A stretch of DNA of 64,000 nt from Petunia secreta (Eukaryota; Streptophyta; Magnoliopsida; Solanales; Solanaceae). Below are positions 41,890-52,755 of the stretch, piece after piece (positions within the stretch are counted from its first letter, which is position 1; the number at the start of each line of letters is the position of its first letter). The position numbers were made by a program, and so were the translations under genes. The notes under the pieces are model-generated. The model was not told where the DNA came from. It did no database searches and saw nothing but the letters and a program-made list of their open reading frames with translations. The stretch is from NCBI GenBank assembly GCA_029990175.1, contig JARKIP010000064.1, forward strand, positions 11,240,001 to 11,304,000, in the 5' to 3' direction.

Positions 41890-42794
41890 TGTTAAGACTG
41901 TTGAGGTAAATCTTTTGAAGAATAACAAGCGAGAAGAACCTAGTAGTTTTGGAGGAGAACCTGGTTCATGTACAGAAGGACACAACTGATCGAAAAGATT
42001 GGAGGTTGTAAATCCCTGCAAAACTAGGAAAAGTAGCGCGTGTACGAGTATGCATCCTAGTCAGCTAAAAGAGGTTGTGCCGTGGTTGTGTCTTCAAAGT
42101 ACGAATAAGAGTTGGAACTAAACAAGGAAAGAGTCACAGGAAATCTTGTCTTACTATAATTACAAGGTTTCCTTGTGGAATTCAACTAGGGTTCCGAAGC
42201 CCATATAAAAGCAAGTAGTTGATGCAGCCGAAATTTAGTTATTCACATACAGAGAGTTGAGAGCATATAGGCAATCCAGCAACTATCAAAGTGACTTAAT
42301 TGAAGGAGACAACTGTTGGAGTCAAATTAGTTAAATCTAGATATTCTGTCTAGGTTCTTGATTTGTAAGTTGTCTCAAATTGATACTATCATTGTTGTTA
42401 CCTATCTGCTTACGTTAGAAGCAATTGTATTAGGTGAACTTTTGAGAGATTACTTTGTAAAGCTAGAGTTTAGCTTTGTTGAGTGACTAGGGTCTAGAGT
42501 GTAGCCCCTTGGTTACAGAGTTTTGTAATCTAAAACTCTCTCTTTGTGTTAGTGGATTGGTTCGAAAATCCCAGAGTGTGGGTCGTGGATTTTCTCCCTT
42601 GAGCAAGGAGTTTTCCACGTAAAAACACCGTGTTCCTTGAGTTTGCTATTTGTGTGTGTTGTGGTGTTTGCAGAGGAAAACTGTTGAATCAAGAACAGGG
42701 TTCTTGCCAGTAAGAATCGGGTTCTGGAGAAAAATTGGTAGACACTATTGAACCCCCCCTTCTAGTGTCAATAGGAGGTGCTTAGATTATAACA
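41890..42794 (+). repeat. 5' LTR of copia fragment A
   Basis: Begins TGTTAAGACTG and ends GATTATAACA (TGTTA...TAACA). TATA-like CATATAAAAG near 42202. Only one LTR remains because the 3' part of the element is lost. Confidence 0.8.
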
Positions 42795-42796
42795 AG

Positions 42797-42808
42797 TGGT
42801 ATCAGAGC
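42797..42808 (+). promoter_or_regulatory. Primer binding site, initiator tRNA-Met
   Basis: TGGTATCAGAGC, two bases after the LTR end, is the standard copia primer site complementary to initiator tRNA-Met. Confidence 0.92.
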
Positions 42809-42852
42809 TGGTCTTCTCGTGCTAGGTTAACACCTTGAGAAGGATCAAAATC

Positions 42853-45108
42853 ATGAGTGCACCACCTACCATCACTGAAGGACAGTCAGTTCTGAGGCCC
42901 CCACAGTTCAATGGGCAGTACTATGCTTGGTGGAAGAACAGAATGGAGAACTACATTTGCGCTGAAGATTACCGACTCTGGCTTATAGTATCTGAAGGGA
43001 ACTTAATTCCTACCAAAATAGTTGGAGAAGGAGCTGCTGCTCGACAAGAAACTAAGTCAAAAGAGGAGTTCAATGAGGCTGACTATAAGCTGATTGAAAA
43101 GAAAATCTGGGATGCCCTGGAAGTCGCACATGAAGGAACCACTGAAGTGAAGGACTCCAAGAGAAGAATGCTGAAAAGAAAATTTGAGTTGTTCACTATG
43201 GGAGAGAAGGAATCAATACAGGATATGATGACAAGGTTGACCATCATCACAAACGAGATGAGATCTCTGGATATGGAGCTTCCAGAAGTAGAAATGGTGG
43301 ACAAGGTTCTGAATGTACTACCTGACGCTTGGGAACCCAAGATGTCTGCAATCATTGAGTCCAAACCTCTCAGATCCATCAAGCTTGAGGAATTAGTTGG
43401 AAACTTGAAAACACATGAGATGATGAAGGATTCAAAAAATAAACCAGTACCCAAGAAGGACAAGACTCTTGCACTCAAAGAAACTGATGAAGCTGAGCAA
43501 TATGTTGATTTACAATCAGTTGAAGCTGCAATAGTCAGTGCTCTGAGACAGAAGTTCAATCTGGAAAAGTTCAAAGGATTCCAACGAAACAACAAGGAAA
43601 GCTCTGGGAGAAAGAACATTGTTGACAATCCAGATTACTCAGGATGCTTTAAGTGTTTCAAGAAGGACCATGCAGTTGTGGATTTTCCAATGTGGGAAGT
43701 CGAGTAGATGAAAAATAGAGCTACAAAGGAGAAGGAGAAATAAGCAATAAAAGAGAATGAGAAATAAGCAATAAAAGAGAATGACAAAGACAAGAAGAAA
43801 TCTAGAACACCTCCAAACTTCAGAGCAGAAAGAAGAAAGAGGAAGGAAGCTTTTTATGCTACATAGGGACCTACTGACAGTGAATCTGATCAAGAAAAGG
43901 AATATGAGGATGAGTCTTCACTAGCACTGATGGGATTTTCAAGTTCAGACGAGGAGGATCCTCGGGAGTTCAGAGGAGGAAAGGATCCATCAAAGCCATA
44001 TGTGTTTGATGGGACAAGGTACAAGTGGTGGAAGAAACAAATGAAGGTCTTTCTTCAAGCGATGGATTATAGTCTTTGGTTGATAGTAAAACGAGGACCT
44101 CATGTTCCTGTCAAGAGAGCAGCAAACGGAGTTCTGGTCCCAAAGTTGGTAGAAGAACTTGATCCTCAAGACTTAGACTGGCTGCAAGCAAATGCCCAAG
44201 CTGTGTTATACCTGAGAAAACGGCTGACAACTAATGTGCTAGCAAAGGTACTTGAATACAAGTCTGCTAAAGAAATTTGGGAGAAGCTGAAGGAGATATA
44301 CACTGAAGATGGCCAGAGGAAGGACTCAGCCCTTATGGCAACTGATGGAGAAGAAGCCGCTCATTCAGCAGAGGTATGTCTTTCTGATCTAAAAGAAAAG
44401 CTGCACACATACTCTACTGAAAACTTGATTCTAATAACTACCACCTTAATTGAGGGTTATGAAAAGGTAAAAAACGAGAAAGATAAATTGACTGATGACA
44501 TATGTGATCTTACAACAAAACACAAGAGTCTTCAAGAACAAAATATTGAGCTGGAAGAAATCAATGCTGTTTTGAAAGGGCAGATTCTTGTGTCAAACTC
44601 TAAGATCTCAGAATTAAAGTTGGAAGTGAATTAGTTGAAGGAGAGTGTTAATGGTAAGCAAGTAGTAAGTGAAGTTCAAACCTTTCTTGAAAATGAGCTT
44701 AAAAGAACAAATGAGATTCTGTACCAGGAAACTGAGAAAAACATAATTCTAAAACAAAAGGTTGAAAAATCTGACTATGAGCTTACCAGACTAACAAAAT
44801 GAAACAAATCCTCTGAGGCAATGAATTGGGTTCTTGAAAATCAGAACAGAGGAAAACAAGGGCTAGGATTCAAGAAACCATTGCCCCCATACAATCCTAA
44901 AAGCAAATATGTGGGTTTGTCTTGTAACATGTTGTGTACCTTCTGTGGTGAAACTGGGCACTACAGACAAAGGTGCATGAATGCAAGCAAGGCAAAGACC
45001 AAAAATAAAAGGAGTGTTCTACCTGAATTGGCTAAGAAAGATTTGATTTATCCATTTTCTCATAAGAAGGGACCCAAGCTTGTCTGGGTTCCAGAAGCTA
45101 AACCTTGA
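42853..45108 (+). pseudogene. Two-module gag of copia fragment A
   Basis: ATG 42853 (MSAPPTITEG). Module 1 is a DUF4219/UBN2-type gag domain (PPQFNGQYYAWWKNRMENY ... GTTEVKDSKRRMLKRKFELF) with about 30 codons missing after YKLIEKK compared with fragment B, then a knuckle CFKCFKKDHAVVDF whose last Cys is lost. Stops follow (TAG at 43705-43707 and others). Module 2 (43930-44634) again has a gag-like start (VFDGTRYKWWKKQMKVFLQ) and KSAKEIWEKLKEIYTED, then AEVCLSDLKEKLHTYSTENL, a coiled coil and a second knuckle CTFCGETGHYRQRC at about 44938-44979. All pieces lie in one reading frame; the in-frame stop TGA at 45106-45108 closes gag. Confidence 0.82.
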
Positions 45109-45573
45109 TTTGTTTTGCAGGCTGGAGTGAGAGTGAACAACCCAAGCTGGATTCTTGACAGTGCTTGTTTAAGACATATGACAGGAGATAGAAGAAATTT
45201 TTTCTCACTCGCAGCATTTCAAGGAGGCAGAGTAGCCTTCGGAGGAGGAAAAAGTGGTCAGATTATGGGAATTGGAAAAGTTGGGAGAACTCTAGATCAT
45301 GCCATTGGAAATGTATATTATGTTGATGGTCTTAGACACAACTTGCTGAGTATCTCTCAACTATGTGATAGAGAAAATGAAGTGATTTCTCCTCTGTAGG
45401 GTATATTGTGAAGAACCTACAGAGCGGAGAAATTGTTATAGAAGGAAAAAGGGTGAACAATGTATACAAAGCATCACTGAAATCATTGCCTGAAAACAAC
45501 TTAACATGCCTGAATGTTCAAGAAAGTGATTCTCAACTGTGGCACAAAAGAATGGGACATGCTAGTCTGTCTA
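45109..45573 (+). pseudogene. Protease and pre-integrase start of copia fragment A, truncated
   Basis: The same frame as gag continues after the TGA. NPSWILDSACLRHMTGD is the protease active site with DSG changed to DSA. VDGLRHNLLSISQL follows, then the GAG-pre-integrase segment ending LWHKRMGHASLS. A frame break occurs near 45395. Sequence homologous to fragment B ends at about 45573. Non-functional. Confidence 0.8.
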
Positions 45574-47919
45574 AAACGACCTCGGTTAGTCGTTTCAGAA
45601 GATAGGACTCCGATTGGCGTGCCGATAATTTTAAAATATTCGTAAGGTCTATTGGGACTTGTCTTTAAAATTTGAGTTAAATCAGACCTCGTTTGGTAGG
45701 CATCGGAAGAAGGTTTCAGTTGTTATTGTCGATAAATACAAAAAAAGAGATTTTCGAGCTCGTTTTGGTGAACGAGCTCCGATTCAAAATCCGAAAGCGC
45801 CGTTAGGTTCGTATGATTATTTGTGACTTTTGTATTTTTTTCAAAAATGAATTTCGAGGTTGTTCGGCTAGCTTCCGTAATAATTTGACCTTTCACATTT
45901 CTTCACTACTACAAGTATGTAACAATCGTTGCTTAATGCTTCTACGTACTTCATTTAACATTCGAGGATGAATGTTCCTAACGGGAGAAGATTGTTACAC
46001 CCCGTATGTCCAAAGTGACGTATACCATTCTGAAGACATGTTAGGAACGATTTAAGTGAGTTTAAAGTCATAATATGACCATATATGATGTTTATATGTT
46101 GAATATAAAGTTTTGGATAAATCGGATTTAAGTTGCGGAAAAACCGACTAACGAATTGCCTTGTAGTGAAGCTTTTTTCAATAATTAATTTTGTGTGTTA
46201 TATGAGATCTTTTGGGGACATATCATATACCAAATTGAAGGTCTTGGAGTGTAGTTTCCAACACTTTTGATGGTTTGTTCATACAACGTATTGATAAAAA
46301 GATATGAGCATCAGAAATCAGGCTAGAAAAAGAGACATAAGCGCAAAAGAGGGCTAGAAATGAAATATTTCGATTATAAAAGAGAATTTCATCCCTTAAC
46401 TCGTCATTTTCCAGAGAATTCAAGATAGAAACAGTGCTCTAATAAATAGTGAAGGTATTTTCAAGTTTTTGAAGGAAGAACTTCAATCCTAACTCGAAAT
46501 TGAAGACGGATTGCGTCAAAACGCTCTACTTGATTAATGTAACGTTATGCTACCTTCAATTTCGTCTATAGCTTGAGTTTTAGAATTACTTCATGGCTAA
46601 GTAAAGTACTCAAATTCTAAATTATAGCTTTTTTAATCTTTAGAAGGTGTTGAATTCAAGGGAAACAAGGTTTAAAAGCAAGAAGCATCAAAGGTATGTA
46701 AGACTAAACCTTTCTTTTGGCAAGGCATGTATCTCTTAGCTTTTGAAGCTTTTCTTCGTTCTAAACTTAGTGTTTCTTGTGAGAAACTTGTATGGCATCA
46801 AGGAAACCTTGTATATACTTAATTTGGTACTAAAAGCCAAGGTGAAAGACGTCCAAATCAACGAGACAAAACGTTTCAAAATCTGAAAAATTGTTTTGAT
46901 CTTTGGACAGTTGTTAGTATATTGATCATAACTCCTTGTACAAAATTGATATTTAGATTCTTTCAGAATCCCCAGAACCCTAAGACATATATCTAAAACT
47001 TTCATGAAGACTATGAAGTCTATAACTTTGATCTACACTCTGGAAATTAGGTTGAAAATCAGGACAGTGGTGCTGTCCAGACATTCGACCTGCGGATTTG
47101 TTATGTCATCCAGTTGTCTCATCTTGTTATCCGTTTAACATGTTTATGTTATCAGTTTATCCGGGTATCCATTCCCGTGTATAGTATAGTGCTGGTTCTG
47201 TTTTGCGGATCATCCAATTTCAGGAGAAACTCTGCCGAAATTTTATAGTTTCAAAGAGTTTGACAAATTCTGAGTTCTAGGTTGTGTCTATAATTCTATC
47301 CAGAGTTTTCTTCTCATTCCTTTGGGTCCATATCTATTTTTGCCACATGTGTTATGCCTCATACATGCTTATACTTATATTGTGATCATGTTATGTGTGA
47401 TTTGGAGTCCCCCATAGAGGCTGGACATTGGACACACAGTCCGGCCGCGTGGGTATCAGGTTCCTAACCTGTTTGCCCTAAGATATGAGGAATGAAGCTT
47501 TTAACCTAAATTGATATATTTTTCTTCTTATTGAATAGAGTGGGATCGTTTGGCAAGGAAACCAAAGGATAAAGCGGTTGTTGATTAGCCGTACTAACTT
47601 TTGGAAGAGGTAAGTGTTTATATTCATTTCTTTGGAGGCTCCTGGCCTCGTGGATTTTCTACCACGTGTTCCTTACGTGTGTAGCTTCCGATAGGCGTAC
47701 TCATTACGCCTTAGCTTTGGATATACCTTGTATATTATATGTTATGTCCTGTTGTTAATATTGCATTGAGGATTTAAGCATTGTACTCTGGCTGTGAGTT
47801 GGCATCTATTTCTCGGCTGTCTATGAGAGTCCCACGCCGGTGAAGGGTTATTATTGCGTCACATTGCATTCATATGCATTATATGTCATTCATATGCATT
47901 ACATTGCATATCATATTGG

Positions 47920-48225
47920 GTGCAGGAGTATTCCGCCCCAGGAGCAGGAGGATTCCGCTCCATTGTATCATATTGAGGGTAGGAGGATTCCGCCCCAAGA
48001 GCAGGAGTATTCCGCTCTTATGTCAGATATTGAGTGCAGGAGTATTCCGCCTCTGGTTTACATTATATCGGGTGCAGGAGTATTCCGCCCCAGGAGAGTG
48101 CAGGAGTATTCCGCCTCTGGTTTATATTATATCGGGTGCAGGAGTATTCCGCCCCAGGAGCAGGAGTATTCCGCTCCAGTTGGTTATCATATTGGATTCC
48201 CCTCGAATGCAGGAGTATTCCGCTT
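47920..48225 (+). repeat. GCAGGAGTATTCCGCCCC minisatellite in the gypsy LTR
   Basis: GCAGGAGTATTCCGC and variants (GCAGGAGGATTCCGC, TAGGAGGATTCCGC) recur about ten times, paired at about 20-25 bp and grouped in larger units of about 60 bp with TTATATTATATCGGGT or similar. Open frames on both strands here are an artefact of the repeat. Confidence 0.9.
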
Positions 48226-48375
48226 CGGGATGGGATTACGGGCACATGTGACCCTTTGCATCATTTTATTTCATCTCATTTCATACCATTGTGTAGACTT
48301 GTGGTACATAACTACTGTTATGCTTATATGTGCATTGCTTATTTGTCTATATATTTCTGGCTCGTATTCTGGGTT

Positions 48376-48507
48376 GCGGGGATCGGGTTGCACGTCGCAA
48401 CAGTATAAATATATGGACCGGGTTGCATGTCGCAGCGGTATAAATATATGGACCGGGTTGCACGTTGCAGCGGTATAAATATATGGATCGGGTTGCACGC
48501 TGCAACA
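48376..48507 (+). repeat. 36-bp tandem repeat TATAAATATATGGACCGGGTTGCACGTCGCAGCGG
   Basis: About four copies. Each includes a TATAAATATA box, so the LTR carries multiple phased TATA-like elements, and each includes TTGCACGTCGCAA, a short inverted repeat. The array stops exactly at the junction with copia fragment B. Confidence 0.88.
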
Positions 48508-48512
48508 GGATC

Positions 48513-48843
48513 AAGACTCTGCCACTCCTACGATTTCATCTAGTCCTTTTACTAAAGTTTCAGTACCCACTTTTCTAGGACTTTTTACACCTTCTAAATC
48601 GACAGAAGTAGATAGGGTAGAGTCAGGAATTACCTCAACAAATGTTTCAGAGGAAATTTGTCCTGTAGGCATAGTCGACAAGGATTTTGCGATCATCTTC
48701 TTGACCAACTTCTTTTCTCCCTTTTTGAGAAACTTTGACCTAGCCCTGACAATTCTTTCTGCAAGAGTGGAGGGAGGGAGTTTTGGAGTTGATTTCTTGA
48801 GAATTTTGGTGGGTGATGTTAGTGAAGATTGTGCTTGAGACAT
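48513..48843 (-). CDS. ORF after pol in copia fragment B (truncated)
   Basis: ATG 48843; 110 codons, Ser/Thr/Lys-rich and basic in its first 60 residues (KKGEKKLVKKMIAKS), no membrane segment. It lies about 650 bp downstream of the pol stop in the same orientation, where SIRE-clade elements may carry an extra env-position ORF. It ends in a TGA four codons before the junction with the gypsy fragment, so it is likely only an N-terminal part. Function unknown. Confidence 0.5.
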
Positions 48844-49490
48844 GGTGAAATTGGTTAGGGTTTTGACTGAGATTACGAAGTTTTTTTTCGGCTTGAATTT
48901 TTTGAGAGAGAAAGCAGGTTGAAAGGAGAGAGATTGTTAAGTATGTGTGTTCTGTGTTGATCAAAAGAAGGACAAAGGGTTTTGGTGATGAGACGGTTTC
49001 CTGGGGATGCCAAAGTAATGATGACCTAAAAAGTGAAAACCAGCCTTTTGAACTTTTTGAAAACCGGGAAAGAGTTATGGATTTGACGGTTATGGACTTA
49101 CTCAAATAAAAACTTTTCAAGTAGTAGGGTCCATACAAGTCTAATAGAATTCTAACCCAAAAAGGAATGTGTTCCTATAATTTAGGACAGTTATAAGAAC
49201 ATGGAAAGTCTCCCTTGACACACGTATAATTTTGACAATTCAATTTCAGTTAAGACTTCTATCATGCAAGGCAATGTGACTGTACCTGGACATGATTCCT
49301 CATGCTTCAGTCAGTTCCTTTCTCAATACATAGTAGGTTCTTCATGGGATCATATTATCATCACCTGGTGCTTATAAGCTGAACAAGTATACTTAATAAA
49401 GTATAATATTAGACTGGACAATAATAACAAATGTTACTCACAAATCATTGAACACTTAACTAACCAATCATTGAGGGACAACCTGCTGGG

Positions 49491-50879
49491 TCATCCGTGT
49501 ATTTTGGTCATCCCTAACTCCAACCTGTTCCTCTCAAACTGCACTTTGTTCAATGCTTTGGTAAATATGTCAGCAATTTGATCTTCAATCCTGCAAGAAT
49601 TCATAGTAATTAGACCATTTTCTACATTGTCTCTAAGAAAATGGTGTCTAATATCAATATGCCTTGTTCTTTTGTGTTGGACTGGGTTTTTGGCAATATT
49701 CATTGTACTTGTATTATCACAGAAAATTGGCACTGCTCCACACTTGATTCCAAAGTCCTCCAACTGCTGTTTGATCCATAGAAATTGTGAGCAGCATGAT
49801 GCAGCTGCTACATACTCAGCTTCCGCAGTAGACAAGACTACTGAATTTTGTTTCTTTGTTGCCCACGAAACTAAGCTAGGACCAAGAAAGTGTGCCATTC
49901 CTGAAGTGCTTTTCCTCTCCACCAAATGACCTGCATAATCTGCATCAGCAAAATCAATTAGTTCAAAAGTACCTCCTATTCGGTACCATAGACACAGATC
50001 CTGAGTTCCATTCAAGTATCTCAAGATCCTCTTCACAGCTGTCAAATGTGACTCCTTGGGCTTGGACTGAAACCTAGCACACAGTCCCACACTGTATACA
50101 ATATCAGGTCGACTAGATGTGAGATAGAGAAGTGAACCTATGATTCCTCTATATTTTGTCTCATTAGTCGAAGGACCTAGTTCATCCATATCCAGCTTGG
50201 TTCCAGGAGCAATAGGCGTAGTCATTTCTTTTGCTCCTTCCATGTCAAATTTCTTCCGAAGTTCCTTGACATATTTTTGTTGATGAATCATAGTCCCTTC
50301 AGGCATCTGCTTTATCTGCAGTCCTAGGAAGAAATTTAGTTCACCCATCATGCTTATTTCAAATTCACTTCCCATCAGATAAGCAAACTCCTTGCATAGC
50401 TCCTCATCAGTGGCTCCTGAAATGATATCATCAACATATAATTGAACCACTAATAGATCCTTTCCTTTCTTCTTCAGGAATAATGTGTTGTCATTATTTC
50501 CTCTTGAGAAATCATTCTTCAATAAGAATCCTGAAAGTCTTTCATACCAGGCTCTAGGAGCTTGCTTTAATCCATAGAGTGCCTTGTCTAATTTGTGAAC
50601 ATGATCAGGAAATTCATTGTCCACAAAGCATGGTGGCTGTATTACATAGACCTCTTCATTTAGATAGCCATTCAGGAAGGCACTCTTCACATCCATCTGA
50701 TATAATGTGAACTCCATGTATGTAGCAAAAGCAATCAGCATTCTAATAGCCTCCATTCTTGCCACTGGTGCAAAAGTTTCATCATAGTCGATTCCTTCTT
50801 CTTGACTGTATTCTTGAACTACTAGTCTTGCCTTGTTTCTTGTCACTATACCATGCTCATCCAGTTTGTTTTTGAACAC
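49491..50879 (-). pseudogene. Copia reverse transcriptase and RNase H (fragment B)
   Basis: 462 codons in one frame. RT motifs: KARLVVQEYSQEEGIDYDETFAPVAR, MDVKSAFLNG, LYGLKQAPRAWYERL and the catalytic YVDD at residues 148-151. RNase H: DFADADYAG, STAEAEYVAAASCCSQ and QIADIFTKAL near the end. The conserved first copies of the catalytic Asp are present. A stop separates it from the upstream linker (TAA near 50886-50888), so it is cut off from the rest of pol. The best-preserved part of the element. Confidence 0.88.
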
Positions 50880-50888
50880 CCATTTTAT

Positions 50889-52649
50889 TCAAATTATTGA
50901 TCTGTCCTTTGGCTTAGGAACCAGGTGCCACACTTTGCTTCTCTCAAACTGATGAAAGCCATCCTGCATGGTTAGAATCCAATCGGGATCTTCTAGAGCT
51001 TCTTTTACATTCTTTGGTTCTAGAGAAGAAAGGAATACAAAGAATGCATAGAAGTTTTTCAAGAATGACCTGATCATGATTCTAGTATCCAGTTCCGATA
51101 AAACATTCTCCAATGGATGTGAGCTTTGATGTTTCCATGGCCTGGGTTGAATATGACGGGAAGAACCTTCAGCATCACTTTGGGTATGTTCTTCCTGACT
51201 TGCTGGATCATCTACTTCATCTGATGTTCCCCCTGTCATATTGACTCCTTGTTCTCGTGAGGTTGAATTCTCACCTAATGGTTCTTTATCTTCTGAGTCT
51301 TCAGAGTCAGCTGCACCATCTTCTCGACTGAGGCCTATCGCTTGATCATCTACCTCAGTTTCTTCTAATGCCTTATCGGATTCATCAAATACCACATGCA
51401 TACTTTCCTCCACTGTTTATGTTCTTTTATTAAACACTTTGTAGGCTTTGCTTTGAGTAGAGTAACCAAGAAATATTGCCTCATCACTTCTAGCATCGAA
51501 TTTTCCTAATGGTTCCTTTCCGTAGTTGTGGACAAAGCATTTACACCCAAAAGGTTTCAGATGTGCAATATTTGGTTTTCTTCCTCTGAGTAGTTCATAT
51601 GGGGTCTTGTCAAGGATAGCTCTGATGGAACATCTGTTTAGCAAATAGCATGCAGTGTTTATTTCTTCAGCCCAAAAGTTCCTTGCAAGCCCACTTGACA
51701 ACAACATAGTCCTTACCATATCCTCCAGAGACCTGTTCTTCCTTTTAACCACTCCTTTTTGCTGTGGAGAAATTGTGATCAATGATGTATTTTGCACAAT
51801 ACTAAGTATTTTGAGTTTTCAAACTCCGTTCCATGATCAGATCTAATACTGATAAGTTCTAAGCTTAACCTTTTCTGCACACACCAGCCCAGTCTTTGAA
51901 GCTGTCAAAGGCTTCATCTTTAGATGCCAAGAACATGGTCCATGTGTACCTAGAGTAGTCATCAACAATTACGAACACAAATCTCTTTCCTCCTCTGCTA
52001 CTGACTCTCATAGGTCCACACAGATCCATATGCAACAATTCCAGTGGTTTTGATGTGCTTACCACTTTCTTTGACTTAAAGGATGAATTTACATGTTTCC
52101 CCCTGACACAAGCATCACACATTTTTATGTTTTCAAATCTCTTGCTAGGCAGTCCACGAACCAGCTCCTAGATACAAGCTTATTCAGTTCTGAGAGACTT
52201 GCATGACCCATTCTTTTGTGCTACAACTGAGAGCCACTTTCTTGCACGTTCAAGCATGTTAGGTTGTTTTCAGGCAGTGACTTCAGTGATGCTTTGTACA
52301 CATTGTTCACCCTCTTTCCTTCCATAACAATTTCTCCGCTCTGTAGATTCTTCATAATACATCCTACAGAGGAGAAACTCACTTCGTTTCCTCTATCACA
52401 CAGTTGAGAGATACTAAGCAGGTTGTGTCTGAGACCATCGACACAGTATACGTTTTCAATTGCGTGATTCAGTGTTCTCCCAACTTTTCTAATTCCTATG
52501 ATTTGACCATTTTTTCCTCCTCCGAAGGCTACACTGCCTCCTTGAAATGCTGCGAGTGAGAGAAAGTTTCTTCTATCTCCTGTCATGTGCCTTGAACAAC
52601 CCCTATCAAGAATCCAGCTTGGGTTATTCTCCCTTACTCCAGCCTGCAA
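50889..52649 (-). pseudogene. Copia protease, pre-integrase and integrase (fragment B), broken
   Basis: 52649-52221: NPSWILDRGCSRHMTGD, the protease site with DSG changed to DRG, then VDGLRHNLLSISQL and a stop where the LWHKRMGHA Trp should be. 52122-51865: integrase start (CDACVRGKH, LLHMDLCGPM, IVDDYSRYTW). 51797-51417: the rest of the integrase. In QQKGVVKRKNRS the catalytic Glu of the DDE triad is replaced by Lys. 51413-50889: an acidic linker and the RT start. Stops and frameshifts separate each piece. The element could not integrate with its own enzyme. Confidence 0.82.
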
Positions 52650-52755
52650 AACAGATTAAAGGTTAGTTTTAGGAACCCAGACAAGCTTGGGTCCCTTCTT
52701 ATGAGAGAATGGATAAATAAAATCATGTCTAGCCCATTTAGGAAGAACACTTCTT

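Larger units (their letters stand above)
41890..45573 (+). mobile_element. SIRE-like copia fragment A (5' LTR, gag, start of pol)
   Basis: 5' LTR 41890-42794, primer site, two-module gag and protease / pre-integrase start, then an abrupt end at about 45573, where homology to fragment B (minus strand, 48508-55915) stops and unrelated gypsy LTR-type sequence begins. All coding parts are in one frame but broken by stops. The two LTRs of fragments A and B are nearly equal in length (905 and 904 bp) and clearly homologous, but diverged by roughly a fifth by eye. Confidence 0.85.
45574..48507 (+). mobile_element. Ty3/gypsy chromovirus-type LTR fragment between the copia pieces
   Basis: 45574-45992 looks like the 3' untranslated end of a chromovirus (ATTCGAGGATGAATGTTCC..., then ACGGGAGAAGAT as PPT). 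An LTR start TGTTACACCCCGTATG follows at 45993 and runs at least to 48507 (about 2.5 kb). No TSD is visible and neither edge is a convincing element end, so this is a fragment inserted or joined during rearrangement. It has no coding frame with domain content. The named clade rests on the 3' end phrase and LTR start. Confidence 0.65.

Noticed and set aside
47840..48498. ORFs up to 212 codons with repeating SIPPQEQEY-like text
   Set aside because: Translation of a minisatellite inside an LTR; open in several frames because the repeat lacks stops.
45993..48507. Complete solo LTR with TG...CA ends
   Set aside because: The end TGCAACA coincides with the last unit of a tandem array and no 5-bp TSD is present; more likely a truncated LTR fragment.
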